This document shows positions 52,326-59,821 of a stretch of 64,000 nucleotides of DNA, in pieces (position 1 is the first letter of the stretch; each line of letters begins with the position of its first letter). Where the stretch lies: assembly GCA_041660925.1 (NCBI GenBank), contig JBAZVI010000003.1, positions 1 through 64,000 of the forward strand, read 5' to 3'. The notes beneath the pieces were generated by a model. The model was given only the letters and a program-made list of their open reading frames with translations, ran no database searches and was not told the DNA's origin. Position numbers and translations under genes: made by a program. Source of the DNA: Elusimicrobiota bacterium. GTDB lineage: Bacteria > Elusimicrobiota > Elusimicrobia > UBA1565.

Positions 52326-52988
52326 TCAGCCTTTAGTCGGCGCGAGCCGCGCCTTCGCCCACTCGGCCCAGGAGCTGTCGGGATAAAGGAACGCGATGCG
52401 CTCGTAGGCCGCCCGCGCCTTGTCGGCCTCTCCCAGCGAGAGGTGGCAGCGGGCCATGGAGGCGTGGACCTGCGGCGCGAGGAAGTGGTCCTGATAAGAA
52501 TCCAGGAAGCGCTGGTCCGCGTCCACCGCGGAGCGGCAGTCGCCCGCGGCCTCCTTGGTCATGCCGACATCCGCCATGGCGAGCGCGATGAGGGCCTTGT
52601 CGCGGGCGGTCTCCAGCAGCGCCTGATAGGTCTCCCCCGCTTCCTTGAAGCGTCCCTGCTGGAACTCGATGTCGCCCTCCAGGAGCCGCGCATGGCCGGC
52701 CGCGAGCTCTCCGGGGTGCTCTTCCTGCAGGCGCTTGACGAGCTCCATGGCCTGCGGGATCTGTCCGGAGTAGGCGTAGCTCTGGGCCACCGCGTACTTG
52801 GCCCAGGAGTCCTCGCGGGCCGAGAAGTGCCGGTAGACGGCCGTGGCCGCCACGATGAGCGCGGCCGCCGTCCCCACCCCGACCCAGACGGCGGTCTGCT
52901 GGTGCATGCGCAGCCAGAGGGACGACCTCTCGAGGACCTCGGCCACCTCGTTGCGCTTCGCTTCCTGTCTCGCCCATCCCTTTGCCAT
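52326..52988 (-). CDS. Single-helix membrane TPR protein (YfgM-like)
   Basis: 220 residues. Cytoplasmic N-terminus, one transmembrane helix (about 33-50, TAVWVGVGTAAALIVAATAV), then periplasmic tetratricopeptide repeats (SWAKYAVAQSYAYSGQIPQA, ARLLEGDIEFQQGRFKEAG, HASMARCHLSLGEADKARAA). The layout matches YfgM/ancillary SecYEG-type TPR proteins, which help periplasmic folding; assembly of complexes is the general TPR role. GGGAG lies 6 nt before the ATG. Monocistronic with its own terminator. Confidence 0.75.
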   Translation of the reverse strand: MAKGWARQEAKRNEVAEVLERSSLWLRMHQQTAVWVGVGTAAALIVAATAVYRHFSAREDSWAKYAVAQSYAYSGQIPQAMELVKRLQEEHPGELAAGHARLLEGDIEFQQGRFKEAGETYQALLETARDKALIALAMADVGMTKEAAGDCRSAVDADQRFLDSYQDHFLAPQVHASMARCHLSLGEADKARAAYERIAFLYPDSSWAEWAKARLAPTKG

Positions 52989-53014
52989 GAAAGACTCCCT
53001 TTACCTATATTCCC

Positions 53015-53038
53015 CCCTCTCCCGCTTGCGGGAGAGGG
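53015..53038. repeat. Dispersed hairpin element, copy 2
   Basis: CCCTCTCCCGC and GCGGGAGAGGG pair over 11 bp around TT; differs from the copy at 42,544 by one base in the arms. Lies between tRNA-Arg and the TPR gene. Confidence 0.6.
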
Positions 53039-53065
53039 CCTGGGCCCTCTGCATCGGTCGAGTCA

Positions 53066-53137
53066 TGCCCTCGGAGGGAATCGAACCCCCATCTTCTCCT
53101 TAGGACGGAGTAGCTCTATCCATTGAGCTACGAGGGC
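53066..53137 (-). tRNA. tRNA-Arg (anticodon CCU)
   Basis: Minus-strand cloverleaf: acceptor GCCCTCG/CGAGGGC, anticodon loop GTCCTAA with anticodon CCT, T-arm GGGGGTTCGATTCCCTC. CCA not encoded. Confidence 0.93.
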
Positions 53138-53139
53138 GA

Positions 53140-53168
53140 CTCGGGATTTCCCAACGAGGAATCCCGAG
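53140..53168. repeat. GGGATT-CCAAC palindrome, second copy
   Basis: CTCGGGATT ... AATCCCGAG with CCCAACGA in the loop, just upstream of tRNA-Arg. Resembles the palindromes at 21,470 and 58,472. Confidence 0.5.
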
Positions 53169-53196
53169 GGAGATATTACATTAAATGCCTCAGTCC

Positions 53197-53238
53197 AAAA
53201 AGCATCGCCCCGCTCCCGGCATGGCGGGAGCGGGGCGA
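53197..53238 (-). terminator. Terminator of the acylphosphatase-sigma-apt operon
   Basis: A 14-bp stem TCGCCCCGCTCCCG with CGGGAGCGGGGCGA (53205-53238); on the minus strand CTTTTTGG follows. Confidence 0.85.
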
Positions 53239-53270
53239 GCGATCTCCTGCGACCCTGAGGGGGCGCGCTC

Positions 53271-53798
53271 TCAGTAGATCAGCGCGGAGTGGACGACGCG
53301 CCCGGGGAGCTTCTCGCGCCCTTTCAGGAAGTCCAGCTCGATGAAGAAGGCGGCCCCGGAGACCTTGGCGCCGAGCTTCTCCACGAGCTCGCAGGCCGCC
53401 TTCGCCGTGCCGCCGGTGGCGAGCACGTCGTCGACGACGAGGATCCGGGAGCCCTTCGGCGCGGCGTCCTCGTGCAGCTCGATGGTGTCCGTGCCGTACT
53501 CGAGCGCGTAGGTCACCGCGACGGTCTTGCAGGGGAGCTTCCCCTTCTTGCGGATCGGGATGACGCCCACGCCGAGTCGGGCGGCCATCGCGGCGGCGAA
53601 GAGGAAGCCGCGGGACTCGATGCCGGCGATGAGGTCGATCTTCCCGCCCTCGAAGGGCGCGCACATCTCCTCGACCGCGGCGGCGAAGGCCTTCGCATCG
53701 GCGAGCATCGGGGTGATGTCCTTGAAGACGATGCCCTTCTTCGGGAAGTCGGGCACGTCGCGCACGAAGGCGCGCAGGTCCACGGTCCGGGCGCTCAT
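53271..53798 (-). CDS. apt: Adenine phosphoribosyltransferase
   Basis: 175 residues. Converts adenine and PRPP to AMP. Motifs: VRDVPDFPKKGIVFKDITPM at the N-terminus, GIESRGFLFAAAMA, RKKGKLPCKTV, and the PRPP-binding loop RILVVDDVLATGGTAKAA. Start 53,798 overlaps the stop of the upstream sigma-factor gene as ATGA; a longer frame extends into that gene but is not needed. Followed by a strong terminator. Confidence 0.95.
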   Translation of the reverse strand: MSARTVDLRAFVRDVPDFPKKGIVFKDITPMLADAKAFAAAVEEMCAPFEGGKIDLIAGIESRGFLFAAAMAARLGVGVIPIRKKGKLPCKTVAVTYALEYGTDTIELHEDAAPKGSRILVVDDVLATGGTAKAACELVEKLGAKVSGAAFFIELDFLKGREKLPGRVVHSALIY

Positions 53799-54784
53799 TT
53801 CCCCCCCTTCCCCTTGCGGGTCTTCGGCGAGGGGTGGTCGGCCGTCACGCGGCCGGGCGGGATGATCTGGCCGAGGATGTCGGTGCGCAGCTTCGGCGCG
53901 TTCCAGCCGGGCTGCAGGTTCGGGCTGCCGATCGAGCGCGGCTCGCTGAGCTCGATGAGGCCCATGCGGTGCGCGACGCGGCGCAGGCGCAGCAGCGCCC
54001 GCTCCTCGATCTGGCGGATGCGCTCGCGCGAGAGCTTCAGGCGCTTGCCGACCTCCTCGAGCGTCATCGGGGCCTGTCCCGTCAGCCCGTGGCGCAGTTC
54101 GAGGATGATCCGCTCGCGGTCGCCGATCTCGTGGAGCGCCTGCTGGAGCTCGTCGTGCAGCTTGAGGATGGAGATGAGGTTCTCCGGCGACTGGGAGGTG
54201 GACTCGGAGATCATGTCCTCGACGGTCAGGTTGTCGTCGTCGCTCTCGATGGGGTTCTCGAGCGAGCCGATGCCCTTGGCCGCTTCCGCCGCGTCCAGGA
54301 CGCCGCGGACCTGGCGGGCCGTCCAGTGCATCTTCTTGGCCATCTCGGCGAGCGTCGGGTCCCGGCCGAGGACGGCGTGCATCTTCTCCCATTCGCGCAG
54401 CCACTTGCGCAGCGCCTCCCAGGCGTGCGGCGGGATGCGGATGGTCTTCGACTGTTCCTCCACGGCGCGGCGGATCGACTGCTCGATCCAGTAGGAGGCG
54501 TAGGTCGAGAAGCGGTAGCCCTTCGAGGGGTCGAACTTGTCGATGGCGTGCATGAGCCCGAGGTTCCCCTCCTCGATGAGGTCGAGGAACTCGGTACCCT
54601 GGCGGTGGTACTTCTTCGCGATGGGGACGACGAGGCGGAGGTTCGCCTCCATGATGCGCTTCTTCGCCTCGCGGTCGCCGCGCTTGGCGCGCTTCCAGAG
54701 CTTGTGCATCTCCTCGCGGTCGACGGGGATGAGCTTCTGGATGCCTTTGAAGTATTGACTGGTCGCGTCGGTGGTCGGTTGCAT
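53795..54784 (-). CDS. RNA polymerase sigma-70 family factor (group 2/RpoS-RpoD-like)
   Basis: 329 residues. Region 2: MEANLRLVVPIAKKYHRQG, LDLIEEGNLGLMHAIDKFDP, GYRFSTYASYWIEQSIRRAV; region 3 around RIPPHAWEALRKWLRE; region 4 with MTLEEVGKRLKLSRERIRQI and a recognition helix. A C-terminal tail of about 55 residues (GSPNLQPGWNAP ... KTRKGKGGK) is extra and lacks similarity to known sigma regions. Region 1.1 is absent. It may serve as a housekeeping-like or alternative factor; several promoters in the window carry TTGACA/TATAAT-type boxes. Co-transcribed with acylphosphatase and apt. Confidence 0.9.
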   Translation of the reverse strand: MQPTTDATSQYFKGIQKLIPVDREEMHKLWKRAKRGDREAKKRIMEANLRLVVPIAKKYHRQGTEFLDLIEEGNLGLMHAIDKFDPSKGYRFSTYASYWIEQSIRRAVEEQSKTIRIPPHAWEALRKWLREWEKMHAVLGRDPTLAEMAKKMHWTARQVRGVLDAAEAAKGIGSLENPIESDDDNLTVEDMISESTSQSPENLISILKLHDELQQALHEIGDRERIILELRHGLTGQAPMTLEEVGKRLKLSRERIRQIEERALLRLRRVAHRMGLIELSEPRSIGSPNLQPGWNAPKLRTDILGQIIPPGRVTADHPSPKTRKGKGGK

Positions 54785-54802
54785 GGGCCTCTGTGCGCCT
54801 GG

Positions 54803-55066
54803 TCAGAGAATCTCGAATCCCTTCCCGCCGTCCGGGGGCGTCTCGCGGCGTTCGACGGCGTCCACGCTCGCGTACGACGGCCCCGCCTTCAGCTCGGTGA
54901 CGAACGACTCCACGTCCGCGGCGTCCCCCTCCGCTTCGGCCTCGACCCCCCCGTCGGGGAGGTTCCGGACCCAGCCGCTCAGGCCCAGACGCGTGGCCGT
55001 GTCGAGGGCGAAGAAGCGGAACCCTACTCCCTGGACGCGGCCGCGGATGCGGAGGTGCACGCGCAT
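54803..55066 (-). CDS. acyP: Acylphosphatase
   Basis: 87 residues, the usual length. Hydrolyses acyl phosphates. Catalytic Arg in RGRVQGVGFRFF and Asn in GWVRNLPDGGVEAEAEG. Start 55,066 gives the normal N-terminus (MRVHLRI). A TATGAT box lies a few bases upstream on the minus strand. The first gene of a three-gene unit ending in apt. Confidence 0.92.
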   Translation of the reverse strand: MRVHLRIRGRVQGVGFRFFALDTATRLGLSGWVRNLPDGGVEAEAEGDAADVESFVTELKAGPSYASVDAVERRETPPDGGKGFEIL

Positions 55067-55199
55067 ACTGTCAAGGCCCAATCATACAATAATGTCAAGG
55101 GGACTTGTCCACCGTCTGTTGCCCTGTCAAGGGACGGGAGCCCCTCTCGTTGAAAAAGACGACGCGGGCCTCTTCAGGCCCGCGTCATTTCTTGAAATT

Positions 55200-55273
55200 T
55201 CGGGGTGCTCGGACTTGAACCGAGAACCTCTTGGTCCCGAACCAAGCGCTCTAGCCGATTGAGCTACACCCCG
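55200..55273 (-). tRNA. tRNA-Pro (anticodon CGG)
   Basis: Minus-strand cloverleaf starting with C1: acceptor CGGGGTG/CACCCCG, anticodon stem-loop CTTGG-TTCGGGA-CCAAG, T-arm CTCGGTTCAAGTCCGAG. CCA not encoded. Confidence 0.93.
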
Positions 55274-55317
55274 GGAAATCGAGCGACAGGGTCATTCTAG
55301 CACTTTCCTAGACCCGT

Positions 55318-55340
55318 CGGCATCCTCGGAGAGGATGCCG
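55318..55340. repeat. Short hairpin between the proline tRNAs
   Basis: CGGCATCCTC-GGA-GAGGATGCCG, a perfect 10-bp stem. The GCATCCTC/GGATGCC sequence also occurs in the porin leader (52,025-52,041). Confidence 0.6.
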
Positions 55341-55354
55341 GACCCAGTGCCTCA

Positions 55355-55426
55355 TCGGGGAGCCGGGAATCGAACCCGGAGTCTCTCGCACCCCAAGCGA
55401 GCGCTCTACCATTGAGCCACTCCCCG
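55355..55426 (-). tRNA. tRNA-Pro (anticodon GGG)
   Basis: Minus-strand cloverleaf: acceptor CGGGGAG/CTCCCCG, anticodon stem-loop CTCGC-TTGGGGT-GCGAG, T-arm CCGGGTTCGATTCCCGG. CCA not encoded. With the CGG isoacceptor it covers CCN codons, CCG being decoded best in this GC-rich genome. Confidence 0.94.
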
Positions 55427-55473
55427 ATGCGGCACTGGGACGCCGATTGTAGCAAATAAGAGCGGCCGCGCCT

Positions 55474-55851
55474 TCAGGCCAGCTCGTCCGCGAGCGCGCG
55501 CACTTCGTCGCGCACGTCGCGCAGGATCCGCAGGGCCTGGGTGTTCATGCGGGCGCCCTGGAGTGCTGCGTCCTCGGAGGGCTTCGCCGCGCGCGCGCGC
55601 TCGAGCAGGGCTTTGCGCGCCCCGGCCACGGTCATCTTGCGGTTGCGCAGCAGATCCTTGATCCGCAGGACGAGTTCCACGTCGCGGCGCGCGTAGCGGC
55701 GATGCCCGCTCGCGCGGCGCACCGGCCGCAGCATGCGGAACTGCGCCTCCCAGTAGCGCAGGGTGTGGACGGGGACCTGCGCGGCGCGGCTCACCTCGCT
55801 GACGGTGAAGAACTCCTTGTCCGGCAGCAGCGGGCGGATCTCTTCGGTCAC
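55474..55851 (-). CDS. MerR family transcriptional regulator
   Basis: 125 residues. N-terminal winged HTH FFTVSEVSRAAQVPVHTLRY, then RRASGHRRYARRDVELVLRI, the MerR wing, and a helical linker. There is no long effector domain and no metal-binding cysteines. GTG start overlaps the HU/IHF stop (GTGA). The pair IHF-alpha/HU then MerR also occurs in proteobacteria, where the MerR partner's target is unclear. Confidence 0.88.
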   Translation of the reverse strand: MTEEIRPLLPDKEFFTVSEVSRAAQVPVHTLRYWEAQFRMLRPVRRASGHRRYARRDVELVLRIKDLLRNRKMTVAGARKALLERARAAKPSEDAALQGARMNTQALRILRDVRDEVRALADELA

Positions 55852-56111
55852 GGCGAGAGGAGGTTCTTCGAAGCCTTGAAGCGTACGCCCTTGCGGGGCG
55901 GCACCTGGACGTTGTCGCCGGTCTTCGGGTTGCGGCCGAGCCGGGCCTGGCGCGCCTTGACGCGGAAGGTCCCGAAGTTCGAGATGACGACCTTCTCCCC
56001 CCCGCGCAGGGCCTGCCGGACGACCTCGAAGGTGGTCTCGACGGCGCGGGCGGCTTCTCCCTTCGTGGAGAGGACTTTGGAAACGGCCTTGATGATGTCC
56101 AGTCGGTTCAT
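55848..56111 (-). CDS. HU/IHF family DNA-bending protein
   Basis: 87 residues. The N-terminal helices (RLDIIKAVSKVLSTKGEAAR) and the beta-arm block VVISNFGTFRVKARQARLGR, then NPKTGDNVQVPPRKGVRFKA, are the standard histone-like signature with the PPR tip motif. It bends and compacts DNA. IHF-alpha is suggested by the MerR neighbour, but HU cannot be excluded. ATGA overlap with the BFN gene. Confidence 0.93.
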   Translation of the reverse strand: MNRLDIIKAVSKVLSTKGEAARAVETTFEVVRQALRGGEKVVISNFGTFRVKARQARLGRNPKTGDNVQVPPRKGVRFKASKNLLSP

Positions 56112-56743
56112 GATCCTTTCTTCCCCGGGGCGTCCGGGCCCTCCTCGTCCTTCTCGCCGGAACCTTGGCCGCGCGGCGGCTTCTGTTTGAGGTCCTTGAA
56201 GATGTCCTCGGGGCGGATGTTCTTGAGCTCCTCGCGGAACTTCGTGACCTCCTGCTCGCTGATGGGCTTGCTCAGCACCTGGCAGCGCTCGAAGACGGTC
56301 TTCTTCACGAACATCGGACAGCCGGCGCGGACCGCGACGGCGATGGCGTCCGAGGGGCGCGAGTCGACGAGGCGCTCCTCCGCTCCGCGGCGCAGGTGGA
56401 TGTTCGCGTAGAAGGTGTTCTCCCGCAGGTCGGTGACGACGACCTTCTCCACGTTCCAGCCCAGGGTCTTGATCGCCGAGAGCAGGAGGTCGTGCGTCAG
56501 CGGCCGGGGCAGCACGATGCCGGAGAAGCGGATGGCGATGGCCTGCCCTTCGGCGAGGCCGATCCAGATGGGCAGCAGGCGGCTGCCCTCGGCCTCCTCG
56601 AGGAAGACGATGCATTCGTTGACGGTGGTCGCCAGCGAGTAGATGCGGACCTCGATCTCGTCGGGCAAGACCCGCTTCGAGTCCTTCTCTTTCGCTTCCT
56701 TCGGGTCCTTCGGCTCCTCGCCGGGAGGTTCTTTCTTGGCCAT
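56108..56743 (-). CDS. Bifunctional nuclease (BFN/DUF151) family protein
   Basis: 211 residues. The BFN domain (about 28-150) shows LPIWIGLAEGQAIAI, RPLTHDLLLSAIKTLGW and DSRPSDAIAVAVRAGCPMFV. Family members have nuclease activity in plants and are widespread in bacteria, often next to ihf. Charged N- and C-terminal tails (PGEEPKDPKEAKEKDSKR; EKDEEGPDAPGKKGS) flank it. AGAGGAACG precedes the ATG. Confidence 0.88.
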   Translation of the reverse strand: MAKKEPPGEEPKDPKEAKEKDSKRVLPDEIEVRIYSLATTVNECIVFLEEAEGSRLLPIWIGLAEGQAIAIRFSGIVLPRPLTHDLLLSAIKTLGWNVEKVVVTDLRENTFYANIHLRRGAEERLVDSRPSDAIAVAVRAGCPMFVKKTVFERCQVLSKPISEQEVTKFREELKNIRPEDIFKDLKQKPPRGQGSGEKDEEGPDAPGKKGS

Positions 56744-56754
56744 GGTCGTTCCTC

Positions 56755-57762
56755 TTATCTTTCCGTCGAAAATCCGAGCGCTTCCACCACCGTCTTGGGC
56801 GGGCGTCCGCCGTGGACGACTCCCCAGACCGCCTCGAGGAGCGGCGCCTTGAAGCCGCACGAGTGGAGAAGCTCGAGCGCGCTCTGAGCCGACTCGACGC
56901 CTTCGACGACCATGTCGATCTCGGCGAGGGCGCGACGCAGGCTCCGTCCCCGGCCGAGGCGCTCTCCGAGCCCGCGGTTGCGGGACTCCTGCGAAGTCCC
57001 GGTGGCGATGAGGTCCCCGAGCCCGCAGAGTCCGTAGATCGTCTCGCGCCGCCCGCCGAGGCGCTCCACGAGCTGTCCCATCTCCGCGACGCCCTGGGTC
57101 ATCAGCGCGGCCTTCGTGTTCGCGCCGAGGCGCAGGCCGTCGAGGATCCCGGCGCCGATGGCCACGACGTTCTTGAGCGAGCCGGCGAGTTCGACGCCGA
57201 TCTGGTCGTCGCTCGGGACGACGCGCACCGTCCCTCCCTCGAGCAGGCGGCGGACCTCGCGCGCGGCGGGCACCGGCGGGCCGGCGAGCACCATGCGCGT
57301 GGGGACGCCGCGGGCGACCTCGCGCGCGAAGCTCGGGCCCGAGAGCGTGAAGATCCGGCCTTCGAGGTGCGGGAGCTCTTCGTGGAGGACCTCTCCCATC
57401 GTGCGCAGGGAGCCGCGCTCCACGCCCTTGGAGGCGTTGACGACGATGGGGCGCGGCGGGACCGCACCGACGAGCGGCCGCAGGCGTCTCATCGTCGCGC
57501 GCACCGCGGTCGAGGGCAGCACGACCAGCAGGACCCCGGCGTCGCGGACCGCCTCCTCGAGGTCGGAGACGACGCGCACCGGCGGAAGGATCCGGAGATC
57601 CGGGATGTGCGGGTGGCGGCGCGTGCGTTCGAGGCGCGCGGCGAGGGCGGCGAAGTACTCCCAGAGGACCACGGGGCGTCCTTTGCCGGCGAGGTGGTTG
57701 GCCAGGGCGGTCCCCCAGATGCCGCCGCCGAGCACGCAGACCTTCTCTCTGCGGGCGTTCAT
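56755..57762 (-). CDS. gpsA: Glycerol-3-phosphate dehydrogenase (NAD(P)+)
   Basis: 335 residues. Reduces dihydroxyacetone phosphate to sn-glycerol 3-phosphate for phospholipids. Rossmann motif VCVLGGGIWGTALANHLAGK, then IVVNASKGVERGS, TLSGPSFAREVARG, the catalytic lysine in LAGSLKNVVAIGAGILDGL, and GLGDLIATGTSQESRNRGLG. ATGA overlap with plsY, whose product uses G3P, so the two steps are coupled. Confidence 0.95.
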   Translation of the reverse strand: MNARREKVCVLGGGIWGTALANHLAGKGRPVVLWEYFAALAARLERTRRHPHIPDLRILPPVRVVSDLEEAVRDAGVLLVVLPSTAVRATMRRLRPLVGAVPPRPIVVNASKGVERGSLRTMGEVLHEELPHLEGRIFTLSGPSFAREVARGVPTRMVLAGPPVPAAREVRRLLEGGTVRVVPSDDQIGVELAGSLKNVVAIGAGILDGLRLGANTKAALMTQGVAEMGQLVERLGGRRETIYGLCGLGDLIATGTSQESRNRGLGERLGRGRSLRRALAEIDMVVEGVESAQSALELLHSCGFKAPLLEAVWGVVHGGRPPKTVVEALGFSTER

Positions 57763-58367
57763 CGGACCGCCTTGCGCGCGGCGAGCCGCTCTCCCCGGAG
57801 CAGGCTCAGCAGGTTGGGGATGTGGCGCAGGAGCACGAGCGCGGAGGCCGCGCAGGCGAGGAGCATCAGCGGCAGGGGCGGCCGGAAGAGCGCGGCGAAG
57901 ATCGGAAGGGCGGCGGCGGCGCACATCGAGCCGACGGAGATGTGCCCCGAGCGCGCGACGCCGAAGATGAAGACGAGGAGGGTGGGCACCATCGGGCCTG
58001 GCAGGAGCGCGGAGAAGACTCCCGCCGAGGTCGCGACGCCCTTGCCTCCCTTGAAGACGAGGAAGACCGTCCAGACGTGTCCGACGATGGCCAGCGCTCC
58101 GCAGAGGAGGGCGAGTTCGAGGTCGTCGGGGCGCATGTGGCGCGCGGCGAGGACCGGCAGGAAGCCCTTGAAGGCGTCGATGCCCAGCGTCCAGAGTCCC
58201 GCCGTCGTGCCGGCGATCCGGTAGACGTTCGCCGCTCCGGGGTTGCCGGAACCGTGCTCGCGGATGTCGATGCCCTTCATCTTCTTGGCGATGAGGTAGC
58301 CGGAAGGCACCGCTCCGGCGACGTAGGCGGTCGCGGCGAGCGCGACGGACAGGGGGTCGAGCGTCAT
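57759..58367 (-). CDS. plsY: Acyl-phosphate glycerol-3-phosphate acyltransferase (PlsY)
   Basis: 202 residues, five to six transmembrane helices. Transfers acyl from acyl-phosphate to G3P. Three conserved cytosolic motifs: VAGAVPSGYLIAKK; GSGNPGAANVYRIAG; VFKGGKGVATSAG. First gene of plsY-gpsA-bfn-HU/IHF-merR. A palindrome (58,377) and TATA-like bases precede the start. Confidence 0.95.
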   Translation of the reverse strand: MTLDPLSVALAATAYVAGAVPSGYLIAKKMKGIDIREHGSGNPGAANVYRIAGTTAGLWTLGIDAFKGFLPVLAARHMRPDDLELALLCGALAIVGHVWTVFLVFKGGKGVATSAGVFSALLPGPMVPTLLVFIFGVARSGHISVGSMCAAAALPIFAALFRPPLPLMLLACAASALVLLRHIPNLLSLLRGERLAARKAVR

Positions 58368-58376
58368 GGGTATAGT

Positions 58377-58425
58377 CCCGAATCCCGCGTCCCGGTTTCG
58401 ATTCTCCCGGGACGCGGAATTCGGG
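58377..58425. repeat. Near-perfect 19-bp hairpin upstream of plsY
   Basis: CCCGAATCCCGCGTCCCGG (58377-58395) pairs with CCGGGACGCGGAATTCGGG (58407-58425) with one mismatch. It lies between hflX and plsY and may terminate hflX transcription; no strong T-run follows on the minus strand. Confidence 0.6.
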
Positions 58426-58468
58426 TTTGTCTAGATAAATAAAGCATTTTTTTCGTCGAGCAGCAAAC

Positions 58469-59821
58469 CTACTCGGGAATCCCGGGAGGAGTCCCGGGCG
58501 CGGGATTCCCGAGCCTGTGGAGGATGCGGCTCCAGTTCTCCCGGGTGACGCGCAGCCGGGCGTTGAGGCGGCCTCCTTCCGGCCGGAGTTCCAGGACCTG
58601 GGCGGAGCGATGGAGGAAGTCGATGAGGGCGCCGTCGGGCTCCACGACGGCCTCGCGCAGCAGCCACCGGTGGTTGAGGACTCCCTGGACGCCTTCGAGC
58701 AGGGCCTCGAGCCCCGCGCCGGTCTTCGCCGAGACGAGCAGACGGTCCTCGCGCTCGAGCGCGGCGCGGCGCCCGGCGTCGAGGACGTCCGACTTGTTCG
58801 CCGCGGCGAGGCGCGGGATCCCGTCGGCTCCGAGCTCGCGCAGGACGCCTTCGACGGTCGCGCGCTGGGCCTGGGCCTCGGGCGAAGAGGCGTCCTCGAG
58901 GATGAGCACGCAGTCCGCTTCGAGGACCTCCTCGAGCGTGGAGCGGAACGCCGCGACGAGCGCGGTGGGGAGGTTGGAGATGAAGCCGACGGTGTCGGTG
59001 AAGACCGCCCAGCCTCCCTGGGGAAGGCGCACGCGTCGGGTCGTGGGGTCGAGCGTCGCGAAGAGCTTGTCGTCGGCGTAGACGAGGGCGCGGTTGGAGG
59101 GCCGCGCGGCGCCCGCCGCCTTCGTCCGTTCCTCGCGCGCGGAGTCCGACATGCGGATGAGCGCGTTGAGGAGGCTCGACTTCCCGACGTTCGTGTAGCC
59201 GATGATGGCGACGGAGGGCACCGGGATGGAGAGCCGCCGTCGGCGCTGGACCGCGCGCTGGCGGCGCACGCGCTCGATGTCGTTCTTGAGATGGGAGATG
59301 CGCAGCTGGATGTGGCGGCGCTCGTACTCGAGCTTGCGCTCGCCGGGCCCGCGCGTGCCGATGCCTCCGACCTGCTGCGAGAAGCCGCGCCAGGAGCCGG
59401 TGAGCCGGGGCAGCATATAGGAGAGCTGGGCGAGCTCCACCTGCAGCTCGCCTTCGCGGGTGCGGGCGCGCCGGGCGAAGATGTCGAGGATGAGCCGGGT
59501 GCGGTCGATGATCTTCGCGTCGAGCTCGCGTTCGAGCGTCTTCTGCTGCGCCGGCGAGAGGTCGCGGTCGACGATCACCGTGCGCGCGCGGGCCGCGCGG
59601 ACCGCGCGGGCGATCTCCTCGATCTTCCCGCTGCCCAGGAGCGTGCCGGGATGGTAGCGCTCCAGGCGCTGGACGATGCGGTCGACGACGAGGCCGCCGG
59701 CCGTCTCGGTCAGCCGCTCGAGCTCCGCGAAGCTCTCCTCCGAGCGCGCCGGGTCCGCGGCGCGCAGGTACGCGCCGACGAGGAGCACCCGTTCCAGCGG
59801 CCGCGTCTCGACGGGGCTCAT
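58469..59821 (-). CDS. hflX: GTPase HflX (ribosome-associated)
   Basis: 450 residues. The N-terminal HflX domain (LVGAYLRAADPARSEESFAE; HPGTLLGSGKIEEI; VIVDRDLSPAQQKTLERELD), the glycine-rich linker RGFSQQVGGIGTRGPGERKL, and the G domain with GYTNVGKSSLLNAL (G1), DTVGFISNLP (G3) and NKSD (G4). It splits stalled or vacant ribosomes. The last 13 residues (GNPAPGTPPGIPE) are encoded by a palindrome (58,472-58,513), suggesting repeat invasion at the 3' end. ATGA overlap with miaA. Confidence 0.93.
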   Translation of the reverse strand: MSPVETRPLERVLLVGAYLRAADPARSEESFAELERLTETAGGLVVDRIVQRLERYHPGTLLGSGKIEEIARAVRAARARTVIVDRDLSPAQQKTLERELDAKIIDRTRLILDIFARRARTREGELQVELAQLSYMLPRLTGSWRGFSQQVGGIGTRGPGERKLEYERRHIQLRISHLKNDIERVRRQRAVQRRRRLSIPVPSVAIIGYTNVGKSSLLNALIRMSDSAREERTKAAGAARPSNRALVYADDKLFATLDPTTRRVRLPQGGWAVFTDTVGFISNLPTALVAAFRSTLEEVLEADCVLILEDASSPEAQAQRATVEGVLRELGADGIPRLAAANKSDVLDAGRRAALEREDRLLVSAKTGAGLEALLEGVQGVLNHRWLLREAVVEPDGALIDFLHRSAQVLELRPEGGRLNARLRVTRENWSRILHRLGNPAPGTPPGIPE

